31,043 nucleotides of DNA, from NCBI GenBank assembly GCA_020829485.1, contig JAIVFU010000077.1, positions 1 through 31,043 on the forward strand, in the 5' to 3' direction. This stretch comes from Nostoc sp. CHAB 5834. Lineage in GTDB: Bacteria > Cyanobacteriota > Cyanobacteriia > Cyanobacteriales > Nostocaceae. The notes below the pieces were generated by a model. The model made no database searches and was not told the DNA's origin. It saw nothing but the letters and a program-made list of their open reading frames with translations. This document shows positions 1 through 7,766 of the stretch, piece after piece; positions within the stretch are counted from its first letter, which is position 1, and each line of letters opens with the position of its first letter. Made by a program: the position numbers and the translations under genes.

Positions 1-1
1 T

Positions 2-124
2 CGCCAACGCAAACATCGCCTTCACCATGATCCAATTACCGCAATACAAGGTTTGGTCAATCAACATACAGAAATTCTCTCTGTGCTTGAGTCTCAAGCC
101 CTAAAATACCAATTAGATAGCTAG
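2..124 (+). CDS. C-terminal tail of an unknown protein, cut by the window edge
   Basis: An open frame enters from the left edge and ends with TAG at 122-124, giving about 40 residues that end in LESQALKYQLDS. Only 4 bases separate its stop from the GTG of the AAA ATPase that follows, which is typical of co-transcribed genes, so it is probably the preceding gene of the same operon. The tail is polar and basic at first, then helical. No family can be recognised from so short a piece. Confidence 0.5.
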   Translation, partial: RQRKHRLHHDPITAIQGLVNQHTEILSVLESQALKYQLDS

Positions 125-128
125 GGGG

Positions 129-1181
129 GTGTCCCTGAGTTATGAAGAAAAGGAAACCTTTGCACGGGCAGCGCTGGGATTAACCCTAGAAGAAGTCAGC
201 GATTTTCTGAGGCTAACTGTGAAAGAGCGTTTGAGCAGCACTGGTATTTTGATTGATGCCAGCATTACGCCTCTAATAGTCGAGTACAAAACTCGGTTGC
301 TAGCTCAAATGGGTATCGAATTGGGTAAACCAGCGACTATCCCATTTGGCGGATTAGATTTACTGCGCGAATGGCTGACTCGTCGGCGGCGACTGTTCAC
401 TCAAGAAGCGCGATCGCTGCATCTGCCGCAACCCAAAGGCGTATTGTTGGCGGGGCCTCCCGGAACAGGTAAGTCCATTTGCGCCAAAAACATTGCAACC
501 ATACTCAATTTACCACTCCTACAACTAGACATTGCCTCCCTTTTAGGCTCACTCGTTGGCGAGTCCGAGGGCAATGTCCGCCGCGCACTTAAAACGGCTG
601 AAGCTATTGCCCCATGCGTATTATGGGTTGATGAGATAGAAAAAGCACTTTCGGGGATTGGTGATACTTCAGGAGTTTCCCAGCGCATTCTGGGGAATCT
701 GCTCACGTTCATGTCGGAGTGTACGGCGGGAGTGTTTGTTGTGGCTACCTGCAACGACCCGTCAGCACTACCAAGTGAACTCAAGAGGAAGGGACGCTTT
801 GATGAAAATTTTTTCGTTGATCTACCAACCGAGCCAGAACGCTGCCAAATCCTCAAGATTCACCTGGAGCGTTTTGGCATTGTAGTAGAGTCCGAGTATT
901 TGGAGGCGATCGCCGCAAACACCGTGAAGTTTTCAGGAGCCGAACTGGAAACCCTAGCAGCAGAAGCGGCACTACTGGCGTTTGACGAAGGGCGACCGCA
1001 GCAGGTGACGCTTCTTGATTTAGAGAATTGCAGCCATTCCATTACCCCGCTTGCCGTGACTGATGCGGCGGCAGTGGAGCGAATGCAAGCTTGGGCATCC
1101 ACCGCACGACGGGCTAGTAGTCCTGTGGTTGCAGCGAAAACTCAATCTTTACGTGCTGCTAAGTTTCGCAACATGAACTGA
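129..1181 (+). CDS. AAA family ATPase, Ycf46-like
   Basis: A 350-aa single-domain AAA+ ATPase. The order is a helical N-terminal region (1-75), a GGLDLLREWL entry motif (74-83), Walker A GPPGTGKS (109-116), Walker B VLWVDEIEK (164-172), a sensor-1-type stretch ending in ATCND (206-210) and an arginine-finger segment RKGRFDE (220-226). The segment LPQPKGVLLAGPPGTGKS and the KGRFDENFFVDLP stretch match the pattern of cyanobacterial and plastid Ycf46 proteins. Those are usually about 500 aa with a longer N-terminal domain, so this is a short version. The frame upstream is closed by stops and the GTG at 129 follows a run of six G that can act as Shine-Dalgarno, so GTG is the likely start. Its substrate is unknown. 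Neighbouring small unknown genes and the WGR protein suggest an accessory or plasmid context. Confidence 0.85.
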   Translation: MSLSYEEKETFARAALGLTLEEVSDFLRLTVKERLSSTGILIDASITPLIVEYKTRLLAQMGIELGKPATIPFGGLDLLREWLTRRRRLFTQEARSLHLPQPKGVLLAGPPGTGKSICAKNIATILNLPLLQLDIASLLGSLVGESEGNVRRALKTAEAIAPCVLWVDEIEKALSGIGDTSGVSQRILGNLLTFMSECTAGVFVVATCNDPSALPSELKRKGRFDENFFVDLPTEPERCQILKIHLERFGIVVESEYLEAIAANTVKFSGAELETLAAEAALLAFDEGRPQQVTLLDLENCSHSITPLAVTDAAAVERMQAWASTARRASSPVVAAKTQSLRAAKFRNMN

Positions 1182-1275
1182 TGAGAAAGCGATTGTCTCC
1201 TGATTCTATGGGGGCGATCGCTCTTTCCTTTAATAATTGATAACAACCTTTTAATAGTTAATAAGGCGAAGAAAG

Positions 1276-1623
1276 ATGAGAACAGACTTAGTTACTTATT
1301 ACGGGCAGACTCCAACCATTGATCAACTGGTTGATAAATATGGTGTGTATTTAGAGAAGTTAGACAGAGAAACAAAACTGTTATTGCGAGTAACTCTGTC
1401 TACATACATTGTTATGCAACAAGAGTACACCCCAACTGAATATCCAGTATCTACAGCTCTTGAAGATGGTTTGTGTGAGCTAGTAATTCCTGATTCTATT
1501 CCCCAAGATTTATACGATGTCTGCTCTGTTTTAAATGGACTAACAATAGACGAAACGGAAACAATACTTGAAGCTTTACATCATCAAATTCGATGGGGCA
1601 ACGCCCGCCAAGTGGTGAGTTGA
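1276..1623 (+). CDS. hypothetical acidic protein, 115 aa
   Basis: An ATG-started frame preceded by a purine-rich stretch (AAGGCGAAGAAAG) that serves as ribosome-binding site. The product is acidic and mainly helical, with no signal peptide or membrane segment. It ends 13 bases before the WGR gene, and both follow the AAA ATPase on the same strand, so the three may form an operon. I do not recognise the family; Asp/Glu-rich C-terminal helices (around LTIDETETILEALHHQI) are the only visible feature. Confidence 0.7.
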   Translation: MRTDLVTYYGQTPTIDQLVDKYGVYLEKLDRETKLLLRVTLSTYIVMQQEYTPTEYPVSTALEDGLCELVIPDSIPQDLYDVCSVLNGLTIDETETILEALHHQIRWGNARQVVS

Positions 1624-1636
1624 CAGGGTAAGAAAC

Positions 1637-2197
1637 ATGGAAACCTATTTAGTTTTTGTTAATGCTATCCAGAACAGCAATAAGTTCTGGGCGGCCATTG
1701 TCGAAGACAACAATTTAATTGTTGAATGGGGGCGGGTTGGCTATAAGTCTCAAACTAAAACTCATTCTTTAAGAAGCAATCAAGAAGCTGTTCTCAAATA
1801 TCGTAATCTAGTAGCCGAAAAGATGATGAAAGGCTATAGGAGAAGTCAGTCTCAAATTGATAGTAATTGTGATATTTACGAAATCGAGAAAGCGATTCAA
1901 CTGTTAGATATACTACGTCCTTGTGTTGCCGAACGTAAGTTCAATGATATTTACGTTAATGCTCTCAATCAATATCTGAAAATAGTTCCTACACCTTTAG
2001 GGATGCAGATAGATCCGTATAGAATCTACCGCACAGTAGCAGATGTTGATTATCAGCGCGAGTTACTTAACTCGTTGCTAACCACGCCTGCACCACAAGT
2101 TGCTGCGGTGGCTGTTGGTCATGCCCCTGAAGCAGCAGCAGAACCCAAGGTAATCAGTCTCAAGACTATCAGTAAAAACTTCTGGCGACATTTGTAA
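1637..2197 (+). CDS. WGR domain-containing protein
   Basis: A 186-aa protein whose first 70 residues form a WGR domain: aromatic strand residues, an NKFWAAIVEDNNLIVEWGR stretch with the signature WGR at 31-33, then VGYKSQTKTHSL. WGR domains occur in PARPs and in bacterial MolR-type proteins and are thought to bind nucleic acid or mediate interactions. No PARP catalytic domain follows. The remainder (75-150) is helical and the last 30 residues are Ala/Pro-rich, probably a flexible tail. It starts 13 bases after the preceding gene and is followed at once by a strong hairpin terminator. The function is unknown beyond the domain. Confidence 0.8.
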   Translation: METYLVFVNAIQNSNKFWAAIVEDNNLIVEWGRVGYKSQTKTHSLRSNQEAVLKYRNLVAEKMMKGYRRSQSQIDSNCDIYEIEKAIQLLDILRPCVAERKFNDIYVNALNQYLKIVPTPLGMQIDPYRIYRTVADVDYQRELLNSLLTTPAPQVAAVAVGHAPEAAAEPKVISLKTISKNFWRHL

Positions 2198-2203
2198 ACG
2201 AAT

Positions 2204-2246
2204 TACCACAAAGCTTTTTTTATAGTAGTTTTGTGGTAGTTTTTTA
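2204..2246 (+). terminator. Rho-independent terminator after the WGR gene
   Basis: Perfect 9-bp arms TACCACAAA (2204-2212) and TTTGTGGTA (2230-2238) enclose a T-rich loop and are followed by a T run (2240-2245). It lies 7 bases after the WGR stop codon, so it likely ends the AAA-unknown-WGR transcript. Confidence 0.75.
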
Positions 2247-2495
2247 TTGTTGAAAATTAAAAGAATGAGTCAATATGGCGAGAATAATTGTTAGTTCTTG
2301 GGAATCAGAGGGGTATGGAGATTTTACTCATACCCAACAAGAAATAACTTCTTCATTTGAGAAAAATAAGGGAAATATGTGACCAGTTAGATATTGATTG
2401 CCCATTGGACTTAGTTAATCCTTTAATCCCAACAATATTATCGCAGACAAGAATCCATTCCCGATCCGGGAATTTTTTACTCAACCCCTAGAAAA
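2247..2495. other. AT-rich spacer with one weak small ORF
   Basis: There is no well supported gene between the WGR terminator and the 107-aa ORF. A 35-codon ATG frame at 2275-2382 (beginning MARIIVSSWESEGYG) is open, but it has no clear Shine-Dalgarno and no recognisable family. It may be a remnant or chance. Confidence 0.35.
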
Positions 2496-2819
2496 ATGCC
2501 AATAACAATCGAAAGCTTAGAAACAATTTTGTCAGAACAGTTGCAAGAGGCGTTATCTGTTGGACTCCCTTATAGCATCAGTCACCAGGCGATAGCGCAG
2601 TCTTTGACAGAAGTAGCCCGAACAAGAGCGATAGCCGAAGCATTGGCAAAGTTAAAAACTTTGACTCTAGAAGATATTAATAACACAGTGATTGCTGAAG
2701 GCACTACAGTTTTACAGTTAGTTCAGCAGATTGTAGCATCTGCAAAGCCGGATCGTCATTCCAGCACTCCTGCAAAAACTCAAACCCCGGATTCTGAAGA
2801 GAATTCGCCACAAATTTGA
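2496..2819 (+). CDS. hypothetical protein, 107 aa, 3' end replaced by duplicated DNA
   Basis: An ATG frame of 107 codons. Residues 1-80 are helical and Leu/Ile/Glu-rich (for example ALAKLKTLTLEDINNTVIAE), as in a small structured or coiled protein. From about 2739 the DNA matches the antisense strand of the repeat whose other copy starts near 3999. The last 27 residues (roughly KPDRHSSTPAKTQ onward) are therefore read from foreign, antisense DNA, and the original C-terminus has been lost. The family is not recognised, and whether the chimera is expressed is unknown. Confidence 0.5.
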   Translation: MPITIESLETILSEQLQEALSVGLPYSISHQAIAQSLTEVARTRAIAEALAKLKTLTLEDINNTVIAEGTTVLQLVQQIVASAKPDRHSSTPAKTQTPDSEENSPQI

Positions 2820-3261
2820 GTTTCTGCATACGTTCTGGTCGTACATTTGACCTGGCTACAATCGCCTCATGCGACCACTTTTCAGGACTGGGCACGGGCG
2901 GCGCGGCACTTTCGTCTTCATCAACTGCTTTGACTTCTACACCTGAAACTGAATTTTCAACTAACAACGAAGTAGGATTACCTTGTTCTAACTGCTTTTG
3001 CCCCTGCCCCTGAGTTTGATTAGCGATCGCAGAATTTAAAGATTTTTCATTTTGAGCGACGGGCGCGGCGGAACAAGTGCCTTCATGAGGAAATGCCACT
3101 TCAACACCACAATGCTGATTTCCAGCTAACAACGTTCGCGCAGCGTCTCGTAGAGAAGCGGAATTACTTTGTTCAGCGTCCACAAGCGTTAGCGATGTAC
3201 TCAAACTCTGGTGGCCATATATTCTGCGATCGCTACTTGTCCCTATATCAACACTTCCCAC
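2704..3261 (-). pseudogene. partial, diverged duplicate of the 3915-4955 protein
   Basis: This minus-strand frame (GTG at 3261) encodes 185 aa. Residues from about LTLVDAEQ to CWNDDPALQ align closely with the middle and C-terminal part of the larger protein at 3915-4955. Shared blocks include SASLRDAART, GTCSAAPVAQNEKSLNSAIAN, SVSGVE and PGFEFLQE versus PGFDFLQE. DNA similarity covers roughly 2739-3196 and 3999-4446. Both ends are missing: homology stops abruptly on each side, the conserved tail KFPQWGIACVDGVLVDW is absent, and an in-frame stop lies just upstream. It is best read as a truncated paralogue rather than a working gene. Confidence 0.6.
3134..3159. repeat. short dispersed repeat, GAGACGCTRCGCGAAC family, copy 1
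   Basis: On the minus strand this reads GCTTCTCTACGAGACGCTGC followed by GCGAAC, a sequence type repeated many times in Nostoc-type genomes. Identical 26-bp copies lie here and at 4381-4406, inside the duplicated segment. A 15-of-16 relative lies in the exoprotein gene at 10501. Confidence 0.7.
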
Positions 3262-3311
3262 GGTAAATGCTAAATTTTATTTAGCCACCCAGCAGGAGTT
3301 TTCTTTTTCTT

Positions 3312-3800
3312 ATGTGGTTCTGGTCTGCCGATTCAGTAGAACAAGAATTATTTGATTTGTACGCTCCAGCCCTGCGATCGCTCGGCGTAAATTTTAATGA
3401 CGAGCAACTCCAAGACACTCTAGAAGCAACAAGCTATGGTTTAGAAGATGCTTTCAGGAGCGCAATCGTTTATATACTCTGGCTCGAAGAAAACCTGAAG
3501 CCAATCTACCCGACTGCGATATTAATCGACGCACTGGCAAATCAGTGGCGCACCAAGTACTGGAAGCCGGAGTATTTAGAACTTGAACAGCTGCTCTCCC
3601 CCGGAAAGCGCTGGTGGAAGGCAGCAGTGGATAAGTGGGGTTACGACGAGCGTAATCAACTGGTTGCAGATATATTTGACGACCACGGGCAGGAATTTAT
3701 TAAGTTCCGAAATGGTAAAGAAATTCTAGTTGACACTGCTTATAAGTGGGGATGGGATCGAGTCGCAGATTATGCGTCCCCGTTTTTAGAAAGTAATTAG
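3312..3800 (+). CDS. hypothetical protein, 162 aa, tryptophan-rich
   Basis: An ATG-started soluble protein rich in Trp and Tyr, with no signal peptide or membrane segment. The most distinctive part is residues 95-120, LLSPGKRWWKAAVDKWGYDERN. A decayed relative of exactly this motif is present on the other strand at 7232-7426, so this is a multi-copy family in the genome and a plausible plasmid or mobile-region gene. Upstream (3262-3311) there is no strong Shine-Dalgarno, though TTTTTCTT precedes the ATG. Function unknown. Confidence 0.65.
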   Translation: MWFWSADSVEQELFDLYAPALRSLGVNFNDEQLQDTLEATSYGLEDAFRSAIVYILWLEENLKPIYPTAILIDALANQWRTKYWKPEYLELEQLLSPGKRWWKAAVDKWGYDERNQLVADIFDDHGQEFIKFRNGKEILVDTAYKWGWDRVADYASPFLESN

Positions 3801-4380
3801 TCACTTCGCGGTATCAATGCAAGGGAATCTTGATCTACACCTTCTACATTAGTAGATAAGCACCATCAAGCAGCAATCACTTTAGCTGCACGCTATTCTG
3901 AGACAGTATGATCTTTACCTTTGCCAATCCACCAATACCCCATCAACACAAGCAATCCCCCACTGCGGAAACTTCGCTAGCAACTTCTTGATCACAATCT
4001 GCAAAGCAGGGTCATCATTCCAATACTCTTGCAAAAAGTCAAACCCCGGATTCTGCCCCGAATTCGCCGCAACTTTGAGTTTCTGCATACGCCCCGGTCG
4101 CATATTTGACCTCGTTACAATCGCCTCATCCGACCATTTTCCAGGATTGGGGGCAGGCGCGGCGGAACAAGTGCCTTCATGAACTGCTTTGATTTCTACA
4201 CCCGAAACCGAGTTTTCAGCCGTAAACGTTGCAGAATAACCCTGTTTTACAAGCTCTGGTGTTTGATTAGCGATCGCAGAATTTAAAGATTTCTCATTTT
4301 GAGCGACGGGCGCGGCGGAACAAGTACCTCCATGACAGTCTTTCACTTCTTCACCACTGTCCTGATTTTCTCCTATGAAC

Positions 4381-4406
4381 GTTCGCGCAGCGTCTCGTAG
4401 AGAAGC
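4381..4406. repeat. short dispersed repeat, GAGACGCTRCGCGAAC family, copy 2
   Basis: Identical over 26 bp to 3134-3159. It lies within the coding frame of the large protein and encodes its SASLRDAART segment. Confidence 0.7.
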
Positions 4407-4574
4407 AGATTGACCCTGTGCAACATCTACAAGCGTTAGCGTCGTGCAGTCTATTGCCGTAGGCAAGTCTTTCTCCAACTCTTCCACGCCTTGAACAAAC
4501 TGAGGCGACGCGACCCCCAAGGGAGCGATCGCCGCCTCCTCACAGTGCGAAATTTCGGTAAGCGTGTCAGAGTT

Positions 4575-4611
4575 ACACCTCACAAACTCTTTTGTAGAGT
4601 TTGTGAGGTGT
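4575..4611. repeat. perfect 15-bp inverted repeat inside the large ORF
   Basis: Arms ACACCTCACAAACTC (4575-4589) and GAGTTTGTGAGGTGT (4597-4611) are separated by 7 bases. A partial third copy (GTTCGTGAGGT) follows at about 4621. It is translated in the minus-strand frame but looks like an inserted palindromic element. Confidence 0.7.
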
Positions 4612-4730
4612 TCCTGAACAGTTCGTGAGGTTTTTTGAAACCCTTGCTCTGACTGGCTTTCACCTGAAATAGATGCTTGATTTAAAGCACGCATTTCTTC
4701 ACAGCCAGCGTCTACCTCTGAAATCTCAGC

Positions 4731-4793
4731 ATTTGGTTCTCGTTTTTCAGAATTTGATTCTCGTTTTTCAGAATCTGGTTGCTGATTAAGAGA
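4731..4793. repeat. 21-bp tandem repeat, two good copies and one degenerate
   Basis: Units at 4731-4751 and 4752-4772 differ by one base, and a degenerate third unit follows at 4773-4793. On the minus strand they encode repeated SEKRE(S/P)N heptapeptides in the hydrophilic region of the large protein. Confidence 0.7.
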
Positions 4794-5083
4794 ATTAGTT
4801 TTCTCCCAAAATTCCTTCATCCGGCTACCGTGTAAATTCTGAACCATCCACTTCACTGTCTCCCGGCCATCCTGAATCGACTTGTCGGGTTTGAAAATGA
4901 ATAGGCCACTGTCGGAGAGAATTTTCTTCGCAGAGATAAAAGTACTGTACCCCAAAGCACTTGTTAGGCCAATTTGGGTGCTGACTTTGAGATTCAGCTT
5001 ACCGGAGCGCCAACACTATTTGTGGCAGCAGGAAATCCTACAAGCGACATTATTCTTTAATTAATGATAATTCAATAGCCGCG

Positions 5084-5116
5084 GGGAAAGGTAAGTTAAA
5101 CTTGCCTCTCCCTTTT
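5084..5116 (+). terminator. hairpin with T-rich flank, possible terminator
   Basis: GGGAAAGGTAAGTT (5084-5097) can pair with AACTTGCCTCTCCC ending at 5112, with one mismatch and one G-T pair, and it is followed by TTTTAT. No obvious plus-strand gene ends just before it, so it may be orphaned by the rearrangements in this region. Confidence 0.35.
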
Positions 5117-5490
5117 ATAATTGCTCTATCACACCGCCTAAGCATCAGAAAATCAGGTGATACAACCGCAACCGAGAAAGTAGATTATATCTATAAACAT
5201 GAAGAAAAAAATATAGTTAGAAAGGTTTGAAAATGGGATAAATAATATGAATGCAGAGCATTTAACGATTAAAAAGCTGGATTATTCAGATATAGAATAC
5301 ATGACTAGTAAAAAAATAGAACTCTTGTAAAAGTCTTTTATGACTCAATTAAGGGTTATTAAATTTCACTGGTTGGCAAGTAAAATAGCCAGAATTCATA
5401 AATTTTTTCTATTAAGTATTATCTGGCAATAAGCCTATGGCATGGCTTTGCTTACCGCTAGCTAAATGTTTTAATAAGCCAATACCTGTT

Positions 5491-5524
5491 GGTTGGTTGG
5501 TTGGTTGGTTCGTAATTCGTAATT
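5491..5524. repeat. (GGTT)5 followed by (CGTAATT)2 tandem repeats
   Basis: Five exact GGTT units occupy 5491-5510, preceded by TGTT, and two exact CGTAATT heptamers follow at 5511-5524. Short tandemly repeated heptamers are a known feature of heterocystous cyanobacterial genomes. The tract is intergenic. Confidence 0.85.
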
Positions 5525-5694
5525 GAATAGTGTACAGCAGCGCACACCAAAATCTCTGATTGCTTTGTCTACAACACACTCTCCACTAACGTCGGAATAA
5601 TTCATCATTGAATCATCTCGATTTTTTGAACATACTCCAACTTCCGTCAACTGTAAATTTCACATCATTTTTATCTTTAACTAAATTCAAGTCA

Positions 5695-5868
5695 ATGTTA
5701 TACAAAGAATTAGAACACATCATAGATACTAAGATACAAAAAGCTATCCGAAAGCACGAGACCGTAGTTGCTTTCATTAGTAGTATTATTGGCTTAATTT
5801 TTATAGGAGGTTTGTTCCACGCTATATTGCTCAACCACACTCAAATTCATTCATTTTGCTTGAACTAA
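5695..5868 (+). CDS. small single-span membrane protein, 57 aa
   Basis: From the ATG at 5695 the product is a charged helix (ELEHIIDTKIQKAIRKHE) followed by one hydrophobic segment (VVAFISSIIGLIFIGGLFHAI), then a short polar tail. The frame is open back to a TTG at 5608, but the added N-terminus looks non-coding in composition, so the ATG is preferred even though no strong Shine-Dalgarno precedes it. Positive charges before the span predict the N-terminus inside. Function unknown; the clean helix-TM architecture supports a real gene. Confidence 0.5.
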   Translation: MLYKELEHIIDTKIQKAIRKHETVVAFISSIIGLIFIGGLFHAILLNHTQIHSFCLN

Positions 5869-6182
5869 TTACTGTTGCATTCAATGGGCTTTTATTATCA
5901 AGTGTTTTCTAATGGAGCTAGTTTTATGAAACTTAGTATTTCTGCTCCTCTTTTGAGCGGATCTTGAGTAATGCTGATAGCTTTGACTCTTAGCTGACGA
6001 CTGGGTAAAAGTTGATCTGAACTAAACATGGAACGTGTAGCCTGACAATCTTATCTTTCAAAGTAAAAAGGTAAGAATTCATAATTCAGAAGGCTTTGAT
6101 AAACAAGCTTAATAATTTTGGGAACAGCCTTGTAGCCTTGTATTGAATATTTTTAATCCCAAATATAAAATCTAAAATTACT
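5869..6182. other. intergenic region, nothing recognised
   Basis: About 310 AT-rich bases before the polytopic membrane protein. I see no gene over 20 codons with a ribosome-binding site and no strong hairpin; it presumably contains the promoter of the gene at 6183. Confidence 0.4.
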
Positions 6183-7160
6183 ATGACAGGTCGCCGAGTA
6201 TTGTTTTTGGGCATCTTTGTAAGCATCTTCCTCACCTATGCAATTTGGGTAGGTGGTAGCATTCCTGCAAGCATCACCAAATTTCCTGACCAAGGATTAA
6301 ATTGGTACTACTGGAAGCTTCCTAACCCGACCTTTTGGAGTCGAGCGACGGCTTGGGGGATGTACTTTGTGCATCAGTTTAGCATTTGGGGGTGTATCTT
6401 GTGGGCACAGCGATCACAGTTGAAATACAAATCAGCTTTGCACCCAATTAATTACCTCATGCTTGCAATTAATGGTGCATTCATCGCTTTACACTTTCTC
6501 CAGACCTATATTTGGTACGATGCTCTAGCTCAAGATACTTCAATTTGGGCTTCTCAAGGTGCAGTTGTACTCCTACTCGTCTTCGTACTGATTTTGGAAA
6601 CGCCTCGACGCGGTTTGTTTTTTGGCAATTCTGTTCCATTTCATCAACAGTTTTTGCAAATTATCAAGCTGTACCACAGCTATTTTTTCTCCTTCGCCGC
6701 TATCTATACCTTTTGGTACCATCCAATGGAAGCGACTTGGGGGCACTTAATTGGTTTTCTCTATATGTTCTTGCTTCTGCTCCAATCGTCATTGATCTTT
6801 AACCGCACCCATGTAAGCCGTTGGTGGACATTCACTTTGGAAATTACAGCGCTTTTACATAGTGTCGTTGTGTCGTGGATGCTAGGACAAACCAAGTGGC
6901 CAACATTTCTCTTTGGTTTTCTTGGCATTCTGGTGCTTACTCAGCTTCACGGTCTACCTCTGGGTATCTGGACTAAACGTACTATCTACGGAGCTTTTTT
7001 AATGAGTGTACTGGCCGTTTATGGACTAAGTGAACGCGGCTTGGGCAGAATTTATGAAGTAACTTATATTCCTCTAATTGAGTTTGGGCTAATTGGGGCA
7101 ATTCACTTAATTTTCCTGCTCATCTTATGGACAATTTCCTGTTTCCCTGTCAAGGTGTAA
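6183..7160 (+). CDS. uncharacterised polytopic membrane protein, 325 aa
   Basis: An ATG-started integral membrane protein with roughly eight to nine hydrophobic segments. The first (about 6-26) is LFLGIFVSIFLTYAIWVGG and the last ends near the C-terminus (IHLIFLLILWTISCF). Loops are rich in Trp, Tyr, Phe and His, including LHFLQTYIWYDAL, FWYHPMEATWGHL and LLHSVVVSWMLGQTKW. Conserved-looking membrane histidines could bind metal or haem, but that is inference. It stands alone: the upstream spacer is 310 bases, and downstream is a decayed gene on the other strand. I cannot assign a family or function. Confidence 0.7.
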   Translation: MTGRRVLFLGIFVSIFLTYAIWVGGSIPASITKFPDQGLNWYYWKLPNPTFWSRATAWGMYFVHQFSIWGCILWAQRSQLKYKSALHPINYLMLAINGAFIALHFLQTYIWYDALAQDTSIWASQGAVVLLLVFVLILETPRRGLFFGNSVPFHQQFLQIIKLYHSYFFSFAAIYTFWYHPMEATWGHLIGFLYMFLLLLQSSLIFNRTHVSRWWTFTLEITALLHSVVVSWMLGQTKWPTFLFGFLGILVLTQLHGLPLGIWTKRTIYGAFLMSVLAVYGLSERGLGRIYEVTYIPLIEFGLIGAIHLIFLLILWTISCFPVKV

Positions 7161-7231
7161 TATGTGATGCCCGTCAAAATACTCATACCCTGAATTTTTG
7201 TTCAAAGGCAATAAAATACATCAGTAATTAG

Positions 7232-7426
7232 CTAATTACGCACATCATACCCCCACTTTGAGGCTGCGGCATCCCACCATCTTTGCCCTGCGGATTGCAA
7301 CAGTGGCAGTTCAAAGTACTCATCGCGCCATGCCACACCAGTTCCATAGACGAGTGCAAAGCTCGAATCAAAATGGCGTTTGGAAGTAGCGATCGCACGC
7401 AATATGATTTCGTCAACAGCAATCGG
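7232..7426 (-). pseudogene. remnant of a relative of the 162-aa Trp-rich protein
   Basis: The minus strand, read from 7426 down to a TAG at 7232-7234, gives a 64-residue fragment with no start codon. Its end, ELPLLQSAGQRWWDAAASKW followed by GYDVRN, clearly resembles ELEQLLSPGKRWWKAAVDKW followed by GYDERN of the protein at 3312-3800. An in-frame TAG closes it on the 5' side, and the stop after VRN truncates it relative to the longer protein. It is a degraded gene. The longer open frame in this stretch on the same strand is a different, non-homologous register. Confidence 0.65.
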
Positions 7427-7766
7427 CTAGTGCAGATATTTAACTAAATGGAATTTTACACGGCGGCAATGCCTGAGCTATTGGTTCGCTCACTTGCTCG
7501 GCATTACCAGGGGAGCGATGGCTTGAGAAGTTTGTAAAGTGAAGTTTTGTGAAGTTTTCAATCTTTTGCGAAAAACTGGAGTTTGAGAGTGAAAACTTAG
7601 TAGGAGTATTACTCAGGAAGAGATAGCTAGTAACTTTATTTATACTTGATCAGGCTATTTTATTTTTTTGATAACTACATACCTTCTAGAGTATCTAATA
7701 AGACTAAATCGATACCGTAGTAATACTTCGACTTTAATGAACTTTACTTAACACACTATCCATTTT
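7427..7766. other. regulatory intergenic region before the small secreted protein
   Basis: About 340 bases with no gene. It holds an imperfect inverted repeat (7465-7478 with 7496-7508), a tandem pair of GTGAAGTTTT (7539-7548 and 7549-7558), and the first copy of the shared 29-bp element (7568-7596). Confidence 0.6.
7568..7596 (+). promoter_or_regulatory. shared 29-bp element, copy a (upstream of 7767)
   Basis: GCGAAAAACTGGA, nine bases, then TGAAAAC. It has the same length, internal spacing and orientation toward the downstream gene as copies at 19564-19592 (plus) and 19342-19370 (minus). Consensus GCGAAAAACTKGA-N9-TGAWAAC, with TT at positions 3-4 of the N9 in all copies. It lies 170 bases before the ATG at 7767. 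It is likely a promoter or activator site. Confidence 0.65.

Larger units (their letters stand above)
3915..4955 (-). pseudogene. large low-complexity protein, N-terminus lost (probable frameshift)
   Basis: The open frame covers 346 codons from a TTG at 4955, but coding-like sequence continues upstream in frame (RSGKLNLKVSTQIGLTSA) until TAG at 5016-5018, with no ATG. A neighbouring frame has an ATG at 5050 (MSLVGFPAATNSVGAP) that runs out nearby, so a frameshift or short deletion around 5000-5015 is likely. The N-terminal part (IGLTSALGYSTFISAKKIL) looks like a structured domain. The middle is hydrophilic, with SEKRE(S/P)N tandem repeats and two GTCSAAP modules. The C-terminus (FLQEYWNDDPALQ to CVDGVLVDW) is conserved with the duplicate at 2704-3261. 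I do not recognise its function; the context suggests a plasmid or mobile-region protein. Confidence 0.55.
5019..5694. other. non-coding region with hairpin and tandem repeats
   Basis: About 670 bases without a convincing gene. It contains a hairpin (5084-5112) with a T-rich 3' flank, a 27-codon ATG frame at 5247-5330 (MNAEHLTIKKLDYSD) with no Shine-Dalgarno, and a tetranucleotide plus heptanucleotide repeat tract (5491-5524). The rest is AT-rich. Confidence 0.5.

Noticed and set aside
401..856. Minus-strand open frame of 151 codons inside the AAA ATPase gene
   Set aside because: It lies wholly within a well supported ATPase gene with intact motifs and has no family resemblance; shadow frame.
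2275..2382. 35-codon ORF MARIIVSSWESEGYG
   Set aside because: No clear ribosome-binding site or family; kept only as a note in the spacer.
4882..5064. Plus-strand 60-codon frame over the 5' end of the large minus-strand protein
   Set aside because: It is antisense to the conserved KLNLKVSTQIGLTSALGYS coding sequence; composition is that of a shadow.
5491..5524. GGTT tract considered as part of a CRISPR array
   Set aside because: Units are 4 and 7 bases with no spacers; simple tandem repeats.
7228..7422. 64-codon minus-strand frame starting MLLTKSYCVRS
   Set aside because: The neighbouring register on the same strand carries the recognisable RWWDAAASKWGYD motif, so this frame is a shadow over a pseudogene.
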